Part shown: positions 38,313-47,703 of the stretch, piece after piece
Position numbering within the stretch: the first letter of the stretch is position 1
Layout: every line of letters begins with the position of its first letter
Source of the DNA: Corynebacterium hylobatis
Lineage (GTDB): Bacteria; Actinomycetota; Actinomycetes; Mycobacteriales; Mycobacteriaceae
Assembly: GCF_003955685.1 (NCBI RefSeq)
Contig: NZ_RXHJ01000017.1
Coordinates: 20,350-84,349 of the forward strand
Length of the DNA stretch: 64,000 bases
Direction of reading: 5' to 3'
The notes under the pieces: generated by a model
What the model was told of the DNA's origin: nothing
Databases searched by the model: none
What the model saw: the letters and a program-made list of their open reading frames with translations, nothing else
Position numbers and translations under genes: made by a program

Positions 38313-40652
38313 ATGGCCCGATTCCTCTACCGACTGGGCAGTTCCGCCTACCGCCGGTCCTGGCCCTTCCTCGCCTTCTGGCTGGTTCTGTTGATCGCCG
38401 TCGGTGCCCTGGCGGGCGCATTCGCCAAGTCGCCATCGACCACCTTCACCATCCCCGGGCTCGACTCGGTGGTGACCATGGAGAAGATGCAGGAGCGCTT
38501 CCCCGGTGCCGAGGACGCCACCAACGCCCCCACCGGCAACATCGTCGTCCAGGCGCCGGAGGGTGCCGCGCTCACCGACCCGCAGGTGCAGGCTCAGGTC
38601 AACGAGATGCTCGCCGAGGTCCGTGACGCCGGTGTGCTCAGCGAACCGGAGACCATCGTCGATCCGGTCCTGGCCGCCCAGGGTCTCGCCGCCCAGATGA
38701 CCCCGCAGCTGCAGGCGCAGGGTGTCCCGGAGCAGAAGATCACCGCCGACGTGGCCGCGGTCAGCCCGCTGAGCCAGGATGAGACCACCGGCATCGTCAG
38801 CGTCCGCTTCGACTCCGTCTCCCTCATGGATATCCCCGCCGAGGACGTCGCGGCCGTGACCGGGATCCTCGACCGCTACGACGAGGGGGATCTCACCGTC
38901 GTCTACAACGGCAACGCCTTCGGTGCCGCCTCCGGCGACATCGAGATGACCTCCGAGCTCATCGGTCTGGCCGTCGCGGCCCTCGTGCTGCTGATCACCT
39001 TCGGTTCCGTCGTGGCGGCCGGCATGCCCCTGGTCTCCGCCATCGTGGGCGTGGGCATCGGCATCCTGGGCATCCAGCTGACCACCGCATTCAGTGAAGA
39101 CATCAACGAGATGACCCCGATCCTGGCCTCCATGATCGGCCTGGCGGTCGGCATCGACTATGCCCTGTTCATCGTCTCGCGTTTCCGCACCGAGCTGATC
39201 AAGGCCTCCGGTGCCAATGACGTCACCCCGAAGGAGCTGGCCCAGCGGCTGCGGGAGCTGGACAAGGAGACCCGCGCGCACGCCATGGGCATGGCCGTGG
39301 GCACCGCCGGTTCGGCGGTCATCTTCGCCGGTCTGACCGTCCTCATCGCCCTGGCGGCACTGTCGATCATCAACATCCCCTTCCTCACCGCCATGGCCCT
39401 GGGCGCCGCCGCGACCGTGACGCTGGCCGTGCTCATCGCCCTGTCCTTCCTGCCCGCCCTCATGGGTCTGCTGGGCACCCGGGCCTTCGCCGTCCGCTTC
39501 CCCGGTGTCAAGGCCCCGGACCCGGAGGACGACAACCCGACCATGGGTCTGCGCTGGGTGCGCCGCATCCGCAAACGCCCGGTCACCCACCTGATCGCCG
39601 GTGTCCTGCTGCTGGGTGTGCTCGCCATCCCGGCCTCCTCCATGCGTCTGGCCATGCCCACCGACGGCTCCGCCACACCGGGCACCCCGCCGCGCATCGC
39701 GCATGAGATCACCGCGGACGCCTTCGGTCCGGGCCGTGACGCCCCGATGATCGCGCTCATCGACGCCGCCGACCTCCCCGCCGAGGAGCGCCCCGTGGCG
39801 TTCGGGGCGGGCGTCGAGAAGTTCCTCGGCGTCGAGGGCGTGCGCAACGCCCAGGTCGTGGCCACCACGGAGGACTTCAGCGCCGCCCAGGTGCTGATCA
39901 CCCCGGAATACGGCGCCACCGACCCGGAGACCTCGGAGACACTGCAGGCACTGCGTGAGGCGTCCGCCGACTTCGAGGCGGAGACCGGCGCCACCTACGG
40001 CATCACCGGTGCCACCCCGATCTTCGACGACATCTCCGACCGCCTCGGCGATGTGCTCATCCCCTACATCGGCATCGTCCTGCTGCTGGCCTTCCTCGTC
40101 CTGCTGCTGGTCTTCCGCTCGATCTGGGTGCCGTTGATCGCCGCCCTCGGTTTCGGGCTGTCCGTCGCCGCGACCTTCGGCGTCACCGTGGCCATCTTCC
40201 AGGAGGGCTGGCTCGGCCTGATCTCTGATCCGCAGCCGCTGCTGAGCTTCCTGCCCATCATCCTCATCGGCCTCGTCTTCGGCCTGGCCATGGACTACCA
40301 GGTTTTCCTGGTCACCCGCATGCGCGAGGGCTGGACGCACGGCAAGACCGCCGGCAACGCCACCGCCAACGGCTTCAAGCACGGCGCCCGGGTGGTCACC
40401 GCCGCCGCCCTGATCATGATCTCCGTGTTCGCGGCCTTCATGATGCAGGACATGGCCTTCATCAAGACCATGGGCTTCGCCCTGGCCGCGGCCGTGTTCT
40501 TCGATGCCTTCATCGTCCGCATGCTCATCATCCCCGCGACAATGTTCCTTCTCGATGAGCGCGCCTGGTGGCTGCCACGCTGGCTGGACAGGATCCTGCC
40601 GAAGGTCGATGTCGAGGGTGAGGGCATCCGGGACCTGGAACCCGCCCGATAG
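38313..40652 (+). CDS. MMPL/RND-family membrane exporter
   Basis: 779-residue transporter with two repeats of a membrane helix, an extracytoplasmic domain and five helices. First repeat: WPFLAFWLVLLIAVGALAG, then GIDYALFIVSRFRTEL, the RND acidic-Tyr signature. Second repeat: VTHLIAGVLLLGVLAI, then GLAMDYQVFLVTRMREG. In this order such proteins export lipids or small molecules by proton motive force; in corynebacteria some carry trehalose mycolates, but this one with a TetR regulator fits a drug or lipid exporter. 12 nt before the tetR-type gene. Confidence 0.92.
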   Translation: MARFLYRLGSSAYRRSWPFLAFWLVLLIAVGALAGAFAKSPSTTFTIPGLDSVVTMEKMQERFPGAEDATNAPTGNIVVQAPEGAALTDPQVQAQVNEMLAEVRDAGVLSEPETIVDPVLAAQGLAAQMTPQLQAQGVPEQKITADVAAVSPLSQDETTGIVSVRFDSVSLMDIPAEDVAAVTGILDRYDEGDLTVVYNGNAFGAASGDIEMTSELIGLAVAALVLLITFGSVVAAGMPLVSAIVGVGIGILGIQLTTAFSEDINEMTPILASMIGLAVGIDYALFIVSRFRTELIKASGANDVTPKELAQRLRELDKETRAHAMGMAVGTAGSAVIFAGLTVLIALAALSIINIPFLTAMALGAAATVTLAVLIALSFLPALMGLLGTRAFAVRFPGVKAPDPEDDNPTMGLRWVRRIRKRPVTHLIAGVLLLGVLAIPASSMRLAMPTDGSATPGTPPRIAHEITADAFGPGRDAPMIALIDAADLPAEERPVAFGAGVEKFLGVEGVRNAQVVATTEDFSAAQVLITPEYGATDPETSETLQALREASADFEAETGATYGITGATPIFDDISDRLGDVLIPYIGIVLLLAFLVLLLVFRSIWVPLIAALGFGLSVAATFGVTVAIFQEGWLGLISDPQPLLSFLPIILIGLVFGLAMDYQVFLVTRMREGWTHGKTAGNATANGFKHGARVVTAAALIMISVFAAFMMQDMAFIKTMGFALAAAVFFDAFIVRMLIIPATMFLLDERAWWLPRWLDRILPKVDVEGEGIRDLEPAR

Positions 40653-40664
40653 ACTCAGACCATC

Positions 40665-41282
40665 ATGTCCGGACTCCGAGAAACCAAGAAGGCCGCCACC
40701 CGCGCCCAGATCGCGCGGGCGGCGGCCCGTCTCGCCCTCGACCAGGGGGCGGAGGGGTTGACCGTGGCGGCCGTCTCCGAGGCAGCCGGGGTCTCCGCCC
40801 GCACCTTCCACAACTACTTCGCCGCCATGGACGAGGCTCTGCGGGAATTCCTGGTCACCCGCGTCGCCGACCTCATCGACCGGCTGCGTCAGGCACCGGC
40901 GGAGGCCACCTTATTCAAGGCGGTGGAGTGGGTGCTGATCACCGGGTTGTGGGAGACCGGGGACGATGACAACGCACTCAACTCCTTCGCGACGCTGTTC
41001 CGGCTCTCCGATGTGCTGCACACCCTCCAGGGGGCGGCAGCCTGGGGCCAGCTGGATGAACAGCTGCGCCCCCTCTTCGAGAAGCTGGCCAACCGCACCT
41101 CCCACCTCTCCCCCTTCGAATCCCGGGTGGCGGTGAAGGTGGCGGTCACCATCGCCCAGACCGCCCTCGAGACCTACTACGCTCTGCCCGCACCCCGCGA
41201 CCCGGCGGCGGCCGAGAAACTGATCCGCCGGGCCTTCGACACGGTGCGCCTGTCGGATCAGGGCAGTGCCGAACGGCCGTAG
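40665..41282 (+). CDS. TetR-family transcriptional regulator
   Basis: 205 residues with the N-terminal TetR helix-turn-helix (LTVAAVSEAAGVSARTFHNYFAAMDEAL, about residues 27-54). The ligand domain is not assignable. It lies 12 nt after the exporter gene and likely represses that operon. Its last 25 bp overlap the end of the converging DUF418 gene. Confidence 0.93.
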   Translation: MSGLRETKKAATRAQIARAAARLALDQGAEGLTVAAVSEAAGVSARTFHNYFAAMDEALREFLVTRVADLIDRLRQAPAEATLFKAVEWVLITGLWETGDDDNALNSFATLFRLSDVLHTLQGAAAWGQLDEQLRPLFEKLANRTSHLSPFESRVAVKVAVTIAQTALETYYALPAPRDPAAAEKLIRRAFDTVRLSDQGSAERP

Positions 41283-42463
41283 GCCAGGCGCCGGTGGACC
41301 CGCTCGACGGGCCCCGGCCAGCCCCGCAGGTCCCACACCAGGGCCCACACCACGGTGACGGCCCAGACGCCCACCCCCAGCGCCATCTGCCCCGGGATCC
41401 CCAGCTGCGGGCCGAGGTCCAGGGTGAAGGGCTGGGTGAGCAGGAGAAACAGCACCGACTGCAGGATGTAGCCGCTCATGGAGCGCCTGCCCAGCGCCAC
41501 GAAGGGGCGGGTCCAGGGATTCATCTGTTTCTCGGTGCCGGGGAAGAGCAGAGCGATCAGGGCGAGGATCCCCGGCCCGGTGAGCATGCCGAAACCGGTG
41601 TTGAGACTGTCCAGCGGCACCTCCAGGGCGGGTGAGAGCACCCCGATGGCCGCCAACCCCCACGGCAGGCCGATACCCAGCACCACCAGCCCCGCAACCA
41701 CCACCCAGGTGCGCAGCAGCGTGCGGTGGGCGGCGACGTCGGTGAGCACACCGCGGCGGGCCCACACGAGGCCGAAGATCATCAGCGGCAGGAGCATGAG
41801 CACCGTCACGGGTTCGACGGCCAGGTTTCCACCGCGGATGGCGAGGTTGGTGGCGACGTACCCCAGGTAGGTCTCCGCCTGCCCCGCACCGGCACCACCA
41901 CCGACCACGACCATCACCTCCGGCTGGAGCGCGGCCACCATGGCCGTGAAGCTGAAGAAGCTGATGGTCAGGCCGAGGAGCAGCCAGGCGATGACCAGGA
42001 GGATGCGGTCGCGCAACGGGATCAGGGCGATCAGAACCAGCGCGGTGACCGCGTACTGCGCGATGATGTCGCCGGAGAAGAGCAGCACCAGGTGCAGCAC
42101 ACCGATGACCCCGAGCAGGAGATAACGCCGCCACAACAGCCGTTGCACTCGCTGCCGGGGCAGACCCCGGCGCAGCAGACTCTGTGCGAGCAGGCCGATC
42201 CCGAAGCCGAGGAGCATGGTGAACATCGGCAGGCCACGGACATGGACGAACATGGCATGCAGGACCACCACCAGGTCATCCACCCGGCTACCCGGATCCC
42301 GGACTCCTCCGAAGTCGGCGGCATAGTCGGCCCCGGGGGAGATGATCCAACCGGTGGGGATGTTGGCCAGGGCGATGCCCAGCAGGGCCACACCCCGGGC
42401 GATGTCCGGCGCGAGATACCGCGTGGACGGCGCGAGATACCGCGTGGACGGCGCGGTGCTCAT
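41258..42463 (-). CDS. DUF418 membrane protein
   Basis: 401 residues, about ten membrane segments, with the DUF418 end MSGYILQSVLFLLLTQPF and a start like YLAPDIARGVALLGIALAN, which resembles heparan/OpgC-type acyltransferase families. Function unknown. The N-terminus holds a 7-residue duplication STRYLAP-STRYLAP encoded by a 21-bp tandem repeat. The 3' end overlaps the tetR-type gene by 25 bp. Confidence 0.87.
   Translation of the reverse strand: MSTAPSTRYLAPSTRYLAPDIARGVALLGIALANIPTGWIISPGADYAADFGGVRDPGSRVDDLVVVLHAMFVHVRGLPMFTMLLGFGIGLLAQSLLRRGLPRQRVQRLLWRRYLLLGVIGVLHLVLLFSGDIIAQYAVTALVLIALIPLRDRILLVIAWLLLGLTISFFSFTAMVAALQPEVMVVVGGGAGAGQAETYLGYVATNLAIRGGNLAVEPVTVLMLLPLMIFGLVWARRGVLTDVAAHRTLLRTWVVVAGLVVLGIGLPWGLAAIGVLSPALEVPLDSLNTGFGMLTGPGILALIALLFPGTEKQMNPWTRPFVALGRRSMSGYILQSVLFLLLTQPFTLDLGPQLGIPGQMALGVGVWAVTVVWALVWDLRGWPGPVERVHRRLAYGRSALP
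42408..42449 (-). repeat. 21-bp tandem repeat, two perfect copies
   Basis: Copies at 42408-42428 and 42429-42449 are identical and encode STRYLAP twice near the start of the DUF418 protein. Unit length is a multiple of three, so gain or loss of a copy keeps the frame. Confidence 0.95.
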
Positions 42464-42469
42464 CGACGG

Positions 42470-42967
42470 CTAGTTCGTCCCACCGGACCACTCGTTGAGG
42501 GCGTCCTCGAGGCACTGCTGCTGCGCGGCCGGATCGGTCAGCGTCGCGCAGTCGCTGATGCCCGACTCACTGACCAGCAGGCCCATGAGCACCCAGAAGC
42601 CGACCGAGAGCACGATGGCGATGATGGACATGACCAGGCCCGTGACCGACATCCCGGTCCGGCGGGAGGGCCCGCTGAGGCTCCGGCCCCGGACGATGGC
42701 GATGATGGCGAGGATCAGGCCGATGATGCCGGGGATGAAGGCGAAGGCGGTCAGGAAGAGGCTGACGGCCATGACCAGGGCGAGGATGCCCAGGCCCAGG
42801 GCCCACGGGGCGACGCGGTTGGGTGTCTCCGCCATCGCCCAGGTGGAGCCGGAGACAGGGCCGGAACCGTAGGCGGGTGGCTGCCCCGGCTTCGGCCCCG
42901 GGGTGCCGGAGGGGTATTCGTAGGCGCCGAAATCGGGTTTCTGCTGCGGATCGTTCGGGTTGGTCAA
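42470..42967 (-). CDS. DUF4190-like small membrane protein
   Basis: 165 residues: Pro/Gly/Tyr-rich N-terminal 50 residues, then two membrane segments with a basic loop (LGILALVMAVSLFLTAFAFIPGIIGLILAIIAIVRGR and TGLVMSIIAIVLSVGFWVLMGLLV), and a short extracytoplasmic tail with two cysteines (ISDCATLTDPAAQQQC) that could form a disulfide. Function unknown. AGGGACATCTCC lies upstream of the ATG. It precedes the DUF418 gene by 6 nt. Confidence 0.78.
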   Translation of the reverse strand: MTNPNDPQQKPDFGAYEYPSGTPGPKPGQPPAYGSGPVSGSTWAMAETPNRVAPWALGLGILALVMAVSLFLTAFAFIPGIIGLILAIIAIVRGRSLSGPSRRTGMSVTGLVMSIIAIVLSVGFWVLMGLLVSESGISDCATLTDPAAQQQCLEDALNEWSGGTN

Positions 42968-43041
42968 GGAGATGTCCCTCTCAGTGCCGGTGGGTCAGAG
43001 ATCTTGTTCCCCACCACACTAACCGCCCCTGGCTCCCGAAG

Positions 43042-43069
43042 CTGCCCGGTTCGCCCGGGATCCGGGCAG
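43042..43069 (-). terminator. GC-rich hairpin after the helicase gene
   Basis: CTGCCCGG/CCGGGCAG stem with a 12-nt loop in the gap between two minus-strand genes. No T run, so it is a weak terminator candidate only. Confidence 0.3.
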
Positions 43070-43102
43070 AATTCGGGTAATCCCCGAGGACTCCCTGACC
43101 GG

Positions 43103-44833
43103 CTACCAGCGACGCAGATAGGCGATGCGGTCGCGCAGCTGCTCGGCGGTGCACAGCGCGGTGGGCGGTCCGCCGCAGGCGTTGCGCGCCTCGGTGTGGA
43201 TCGCACCGTGCGGCCGACCGCTGCGTCCGGCGGTGATGGAGACGATGGCGTTGAGCTCCTTGCGCAGCTGCGGGATCTCGTCGCTGGCGACCCGCTCCGC
43301 GGCGGCCACATTGCCGGCCGAGCGGCGGGCCTCCGCATCGGCGCGGGCGATCTCCTCCCGGCGGCGCTCCTGCTCATCGCGGGCGTCGAGCTGCTCCTCC
43401 TGCCGCTTGCGCAGCAGGGCCTTCATCTGGTCGGCGTCGAGAAGCCCGGGCAGGCCGAGGTAGTCGGCCTCCTCGTCGGAGCCCGCGAAGGTGGCGGTGC
43501 CGTAGGTGGAACCGTCGTAGATCAGTGAATCGAGTTCCGCTTCAGCGCCGAGGGATTCGTAGGCGGGTTCCTCGTCCTTCTCGTTCTCCTCCCGGTTGGC
43601 CTCAGCGAGGGCCTCATCATCCCAGCCTTCCTCGGGGCGGTCGGGCTTGCCCAGGACGTGGTCGCGCGACGTCTCCAGCTTCTCGGCCAGCTCCAGCAGG
43701 ACCGGCACGGAGGGCAGGAAGACCGAGGCCGTCTCCCCCGGCATGCGGGAACGCACGAAGCGACCGATGGCCTGCGCGAAGAACAGTGGTGTGGCCGCGG
43801 AGGTGGCGTAGACGCCGACGGCCAGACGCGGGACGTCCACGCCCTCAGAGACCATGCGCACCGCGACCATCCACTCGTCGGTGGAGTTGGAGAACTCCTC
43901 GATGCGTTCCGAGGAGCCGGGCTCATCGGAGAGGATGACCGCCACGGGGGTCGAGGACATCTCCGTCAGGATCTTCGCATAGGCGCGCGCGGTCTTCGTG
44001 TCCGTGGCGATGACCAGGCCGCCGGCGTCGGGCATGTTCCTGCGCAGCTGCTGCAGGCGGGTGTGGGCGGCCTGCAGCACAGCCGGGATCCAGTCGCCCC
44101 GCGGGTCCAGGGCCGTCTTCCAGGCCCGTGCCGTCTGCTCGGCGTTGAGCGGTTCACCCAGGCGGGCGGCGTACTCCTCGCCGGCGGAGGTGCGCCAGCG
44201 GGCCTCGCCGGAATAGGCGAGGAAGACGACCGGGCGCACAACGCCGTCGGCGAGTGCATCCGAGTAGCCGTAGGTGTGGTCCGCCCGGGAGACGAGGTGT
44301 CCCTCGCCGTCCTCCTCGTAGCGCACGAAGGGGATCTGGGAATCGTCCGAACGGAAGGGGGTGCCCGTCAGGGACAGCCGGTGCTCCGCATCGGAGTAGG
44401 CCTCCCGGATGCCGTCGCCCCAGCTCTTGGCGTCACCGCCGTGGTGGATCTCGTCGAGGACCACCAGGGAACGCTTCGCCGAGGTCACGGCATGATGCTT
44501 ATAGGGGTGCATCGACACCTGGGCATAGGTCACCACCACACCGTCGTAGGCGGGGTTGACCGCCGAGGCGTTGGTGAAATACGGGTCCAGCGCCAGGCCC
44601 ACGCGGGCGGCGGCCTGGGACCACTGGATCTTCAGGTGCTCGGTGGGCACAACGACGATGATCCGCTCGACCAGCCGCGTGGCCTTCAGTTCCATCGCCA
44701 CACGCAGCGCGAACGTGGTCTTGCCGGCTCCCGGGGTCGCCACCGCCAGGAAATCCTTCGGTTTGTGGAGCAGGAACTTCGTCAGCGCCGTCCGCTGCCA
44801 GGCGCGGAGCTGCCCCTTGCCGCCACCACTCAC
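43103..44833 (-). CDS. DEAD/DEAH superfamily II helicase with coiled-coil tail
   Basis: 576 residues. Motif I is ATPGAGKTTFALRVA, motif II LVVLDEIHHGGD, motif III LSLTGTPFRSDD, and the second RecA domain has VSEGVDVPRLAVGVYAT and QAIGRFVRSR. The last third is charged and coiled-coil-like (KALLRKRQEEQLDARDEQERR). It resembles the SSL2/RAD25 group of superfamily II. Role unknown, probably DNA processing. A similar gene is found between sigA and sigB in related genomes. It overlaps the DUF3039 gene by 4 nt. Confidence 0.87.
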   Translation of the reverse strand: MSGGGKGQLRAWQRTALTKFLLHKPKDFLAVATPGAGKTTFALRVAMELKATRLVERIIVVVPTEHLKIQWSQAAARVGLALDPYFTNASAVNPAYDGVVVTYAQVSMHPYKHHAVTSAKRSLVVLDEIHHGGDAKSWGDGIREAYSDAEHRLSLTGTPFRSDDSQIPFVRYEEDGEGHLVSRADHTYGYSDALADGVVRPVVFLAYSGEARWRTSAGEEYAARLGEPLNAEQTARAWKTALDPRGDWIPAVLQAAHTRLQQLRRNMPDAGGLVIATDTKTARAYAKILTEMSSTPVAVILSDEPGSSERIEEFSNSTDEWMVAVRMVSEGVDVPRLAVGVYATSAATPLFFAQAIGRFVRSRMPGETASVFLPSVPVLLELAEKLETSRDHVLGKPDRPEEGWDDEALAEANREENEKDEEPAYESLGAEAELDSLIYDGSTYGTATFAGSDEEADYLGLPGLLDADQMKALLRKRQEEQLDARDEQERRREEIARADAEARRSAGNVAAAERVASDEIPQLRKELNAIVSITAGRSGRPHGAIHTEARNACGGPPTALCTAEQLRDRIAYLRRW

Positions 44834-45081
44834 TTCTTACGCAGGCCCTTGTAGATCCGTTCGCAGTCGGGGCAGACCGGCGACCCCGGCTTGGCCTGCT
44901 TGGTCACGGGGAAGGTCTCACCGCACAGGGCGACAACCATGTTGCCGCTCACCGCGGAATCGACGATCTGGTTCTTCTTGACATAGTGGAAGAACTTCGG
45001 GGTGCCGTCGTCGAGGTCGGTGTCTTCCCTGATGTCTGGACGTTCGATGGTCTTCGTACTCGTTCTCACCTGACCCATCAT
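44830..45081 (-). CDS. DUF3039 protein
   Basis: 83 residues with acidic N-terminal half and conserved FFHYVKKNQIVDSAVSGNMVVALCGETF followed by a CPDC motif, suggesting a zinc or metal site with the earlier Cys. Function unknown; family restricted to Actinobacteria. ATG at 45081 or 45078 is likely; the frame to 45108 has no support. Its stop overlaps the helicase start. Confidence 0.83.
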   Translation of the reverse strand: MMGQVRTSTKTIERPDIREDTDLDDGTPKFFHYVKKNQIVDSAVSGNMVVALCGETFPVTKQAKPGSPVCPDCERIYKGLRKK

Positions 45082-45110
45082 GCCCCACTCTGCCCAGAAA
45101 AGGCACACAG

Positions 45111-45126
45111 GGCTATCTTGATAGCC
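45111..45126. promoter_or_regulatory. Palindrome in the divergent promoter of DUF3039 and DUF3099 genes
   Basis: GGCTATC-TT-GATAGCC is a 7-bp inverted repeat ending exactly at the DUF3099 start codon. TATCTT within it is 7 nt before that ATG, so it doubles as a leaderless -10 box and a possible operator. Confidence 0.45.
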
Positions 45127-45657
45127 ATGGATCAGGACCGTTTCGACACCGTCGACGACCCCGGCGCCGGAGAAGGTGGGAAGGCGGGGCGCAGATTCCG
45201 GCTGACCAGACGTCGCGCGGAGCTGATCACCGACGCCCGCCGTTCCCCCGCCGAGGATCTGCGCCGCCGGGAGCGCATGTACTCGTGGTTGCAGGGTGCC
45301 CGGCTGCCCGCCCTGCTGATCAGCGCCGGCAGTTATATCTGGCTGGGTGACTGGCTACTCTCCGGCCTGCTGTTCATCATCTCCGTGCCGCTGCCGTGGA
45401 TCGCTGTGGTCATCGCCAACGGCAAGGGCGAGCGCCGCGACAAGCGCACCCGCTCGGTGTACAAGCCGCAGGCCGCCCGCGAGTACAACGCCCACCTGGC
45501 TGCAGAGGCCGCCCGCTACTCCGAACTGGAGGCCGGGGAACGTCCCTCGCTGCCACCCGGCGAAGACAGCGGGAAGCACGAGGTGATCGACAACATGCCC
45601 GACGCCGCGCCTGACACCGAATCAGACCCCGATGAGAATCCGAAGGACGACAAGTGA
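45127..45657 (+). CDS. DUF3099 membrane protein
   Basis: 176 residues. Basic N-terminal region (RRFRLTRRRAELITDARRS), two membrane helices (LQGARLPALLISAGSYIWLG and WLLSGLLFIISVPLPWIAVVIA), and a hydrophilic acidic tail rich in Asp, Glu and Pro. Function unknown. ATG at 45127 is leaderless-like. The stop overlaps the methyltransferase start (GTGA). Confidence 0.83.
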   Translation: MDQDRFDTVDDPGAGEGGKAGRRFRLTRRRAELITDARRSPAEDLRRRERMYSWLQGARLPALLISAGSYIWLGDWLLSGLLFIISVPLPWIAVVIANGKGERRDKRTRSVYKPQAAREYNAHLAAEAARYSELEAGERPSLPPGEDSGKHEVIDNMPDAAPDTESDPDENPKDDK

Positions 45658-47177
45658 CCCGTACCCCCCTGTCCGCTCTCGCGCCGGAGCTCACGGCGCT
45701 GTTCCGTGCCGCAGGTTTCACCGCCGGTGGCGTCGCCGGGCATCTCGGCCCCAGCTACACCGAGGCGATGCACCGCGGGGAACCTGCCGCGGTGCGCTAC
45801 GCCACCTCCGACGGCTCGACCCTCTCCCGCCTGATCCGGGTGTTCATCCTGCGGGACCCGGTCCCGGCCACGGAACTGGCCGATCTGGTGGGTGCCACAC
45901 TGGCGACGCGCCTGCTGGATGCCGGTGCTGCCGTGGCCGACCTCAACGGCACGGTGCAGATGGTCCTGGACATCCGGCCGCACGTGATCGTCGGGGACAA
46001 CCGGTGGGTCTTCTCCGATGCGGACGCCGCCATGACGGAACATGTCCCGGGCCCGGAGCATGTGCTGGGTGTGGGGGCGGCGAGTCTGTCGCTGCTGCAG
46101 TCCACTCCGGTGACACCGGTGGGCTCAGTGCTGGACCTGGGCACCGGTTCGGGTGTCCAGGCCCTCGGCCAGGTCGGTGTCGCGGAGTCCGTGACCGCGA
46201 CCGATGTCCACCCGCGGGCACTGGATCTGGCGGAGGCCACCTTCGCCGGGGCAGGTACACAGGTGGAGCTGCTGGAGGGGCCGTGGTTCGAGCCCGTTGC
46301 GGGGCGCCGTTTCGACCGGATCGTGGCCAACCCGCCCTTCGTCGTCGGCCTGCCTGAGGTCGGCCACGTCTACCGGGATTCGGGGCTGAACCTCGACGGG
46401 GCCTCTGAGCTGGTGGTCTCGCAGGCCCCGGAGCATCTGGCGGAGGGCGGTACCGCGCATCTGCTGGCTGCCTGGGTACACACCCACACACAGTCCTGGG
46501 CGGCGCGGGTTGCCTCCTGGCTGCCGGACCGCGGGGTGGCGGCGTGGATCATTGAGCGCGATGTGGCGGATCCGGCCCATTATGTGGGCACCTGGCTACG
46601 TGACGAATCCCTCGACCCCCGCTCCCCCGGGGCCGACGCCCGCACCGGGTCGTGGCTGGCGCATTTCGCTGAGCACGGGGTGACCGGCATCGGCTTCGGT
46701 TTCGTGGCCATCCGCGAGATCGGCGACCAGCCCTCCGACATCATGGCCGAGGCCATGCCGCAGGCCTTCACTGATCCCCTGGGCCCGGAGATCGAGGAGT
46801 ACTTCCTGCGCACCGCCTGGCTGCGGGAGCGCAACGCACAGGAGCTTGCCGACGCCACCTTCCTCACCCGTCCCGGCCTGGCCCGGGAGAACATCGCCGT
46901 TGCCGACCTGGACGCCGGTGTCGGTTTCACCCCGGCCACCCTGCGCCTGACGCGTACCGAGGGCCCGCGCTGGTCCCACGAGGTCGACGAGCACCTGGCC
47001 GCCATCGTCGCAGGTCTGCATCCCCAGGGTCTCTCTCTGGCGGAGACAGCCGGGCTCTACGCCATGGCGAACGGACTCGATGAGGAGGAGCTGGTCCGGG
47101 CGGCCGTCCCGGCGATCGTCGACCTGGTCCGCCACGGTCTGATGCTGCCGGCCGAACTGGCGCAGGTGGTCGCATGA
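45654..47177 (+). CDS. Class I SAM-dependent methyltransferase, PrmC/HemK-like
   Basis: 507 residues. A helical N-terminal domain precedes the SAM site [13 protein letters not shown] and the motif [10 protein letters not shown], which marks N6-adenine or glutamine methylation. A C-terminal 150-residue extension (from about [14 protein letters not shown]) is specific to this actinobacterial family. The substrate is not known; NPPF is compatible with nucleic acid or release-factor glutamine. GTG start overlaps DUF3099; the stop overlaps dtd (ATGA). Confidence 0.86.
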   Translation: MTRTPLSALAPELTALFRAAGFTAGGVAGHLGPSYTEAMHRGEPAAVRYATSDGSTLSRLIRVFILRDPVPATELADLVGATLATRLLDAGAAVADLNGTVQMVLDIRPHVIVGDNRWVFSDADAAMTEHVPGPEHVLGVGAASLSLLQSTPVTPVGSVLDLGTGSGVQALGQVGVAESVTATDVHPRALDLAEATFAGAGTQVELLEGPWFEPVAGRRFDRIVANPPFVVGLPEVGHVYRDSGLNLDGASELVVSQAPEHLAEGGTAHLLAAWVHTHTQSWAARVASWLPDRGVAAWIIERDVADPAHYVGTWLRDESLDPRSPGADARTGSWLAHFAEHGVTGIGFGFVAIREIGDQPSDIMAEAMPQAFTDPLGPEIEEYFLRTAWLRERNAQELADATFLTRPGLARENIAVADLDAGVGFTPATLRLTRTEGPRWSHEVDEHLAAIVAGLHPQGLSLAETAGLYAMANGLDEEELVRAAVPAIVDLVRHGLMLPAELAQVVA

Positions 47178-47608
47178 AGGCGGTCCTGACCCGGGTGAGC
47201 TCCGCCTCCGTGACGGTGGACGGCGAAGTCGTCGGAGCCATCGACTGCCCGGAGACCGGCGGCCTGCTCGCACTGGTGGGTGTCGGCCGGGAGGACGCGC
47301 CCGATGCCTGGGAGACGATGGTGCGCAAGATCGCGGAGCTGCGCATCCTCGACAATGAGCGCGGCGTGGAGGAGGCCGGCGCCCCGGTCCTGCTCGTCAG
47401 CCAGTTCACCCTGCACGGGCGCACCGTCAAGGGCCGGCGTCCCAGCTGGTCGGATGCCGCGCCGGGAGAGGTGGCGGAGCCGGTGATCGCGAAGATCGCG
47501 GCGGGGCTGCGCGGGCGCGGGATTCATGTGGCGGAGGGCGTGTTCGGGGCGATGATGCAGGTGGCCTCGGTCAACGAGGGTCCCTTCACCGTGCTGGTGG
47601 AGTGCTGA
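47174..47608 (+). CDS. dtd: D-aminoacyl-tRNA deacylase
   Basis: Hydrolyses D-aminoacyl-tRNA and also Gly-tRNA-Ala. The two motifs [12 protein letters not shown] (catalytic Thr region) and [12 protein letters not shown] are present in 144 residues; family members usually have the cross-subunit GlyPro pair, here GP in EGPFT. Coupled to the upstream methyltransferase by a 4-nt overlap. Confidence 0.96.
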   Translation: MKAVLTRVSSASVTVDGEVVGAIDCPETGGLLALVGVGREDAPDAWETMVRKIAELRILDNERGVEEAGAPVLLVSQFTLHGRTVKGRRPSWSDAAPGEVAEPVIAKIAAGLRGRGIHVAEGVFGAMMQVASVNEGPFTVLVEC

Positions 47609-47636
47609 CCGGCCCCCTCGTGCGGGCATGGACCCC

Positions 47637-47665
47637 TTGAAAATTTTGTGGTCATGTCATATAAT
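47637..47665 (+). promoter_or_regulatory. Strong sigma-A type promoter of the flavoprotein gene
   Basis: TTGAAA at 47637-47642 and TATAAT at 47660-47665 are separated by 17 bp, close to consensus. GGAGGAA follows 4 nt before the ATG. The stretch is AT-rich compared with its surroundings. Confidence 0.85.
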
Positions 47666-47703
47666 CGAAATCTAATCATACCTTTTCGAGTGCGGAGGAA
47701 CAC

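Noticed and set aside
38277..40811. 844-codon open frame on the minus strand
   Set aside because: Antisense to the MMPL exporter; sequence is His/Asp/Gly-rich shadow.
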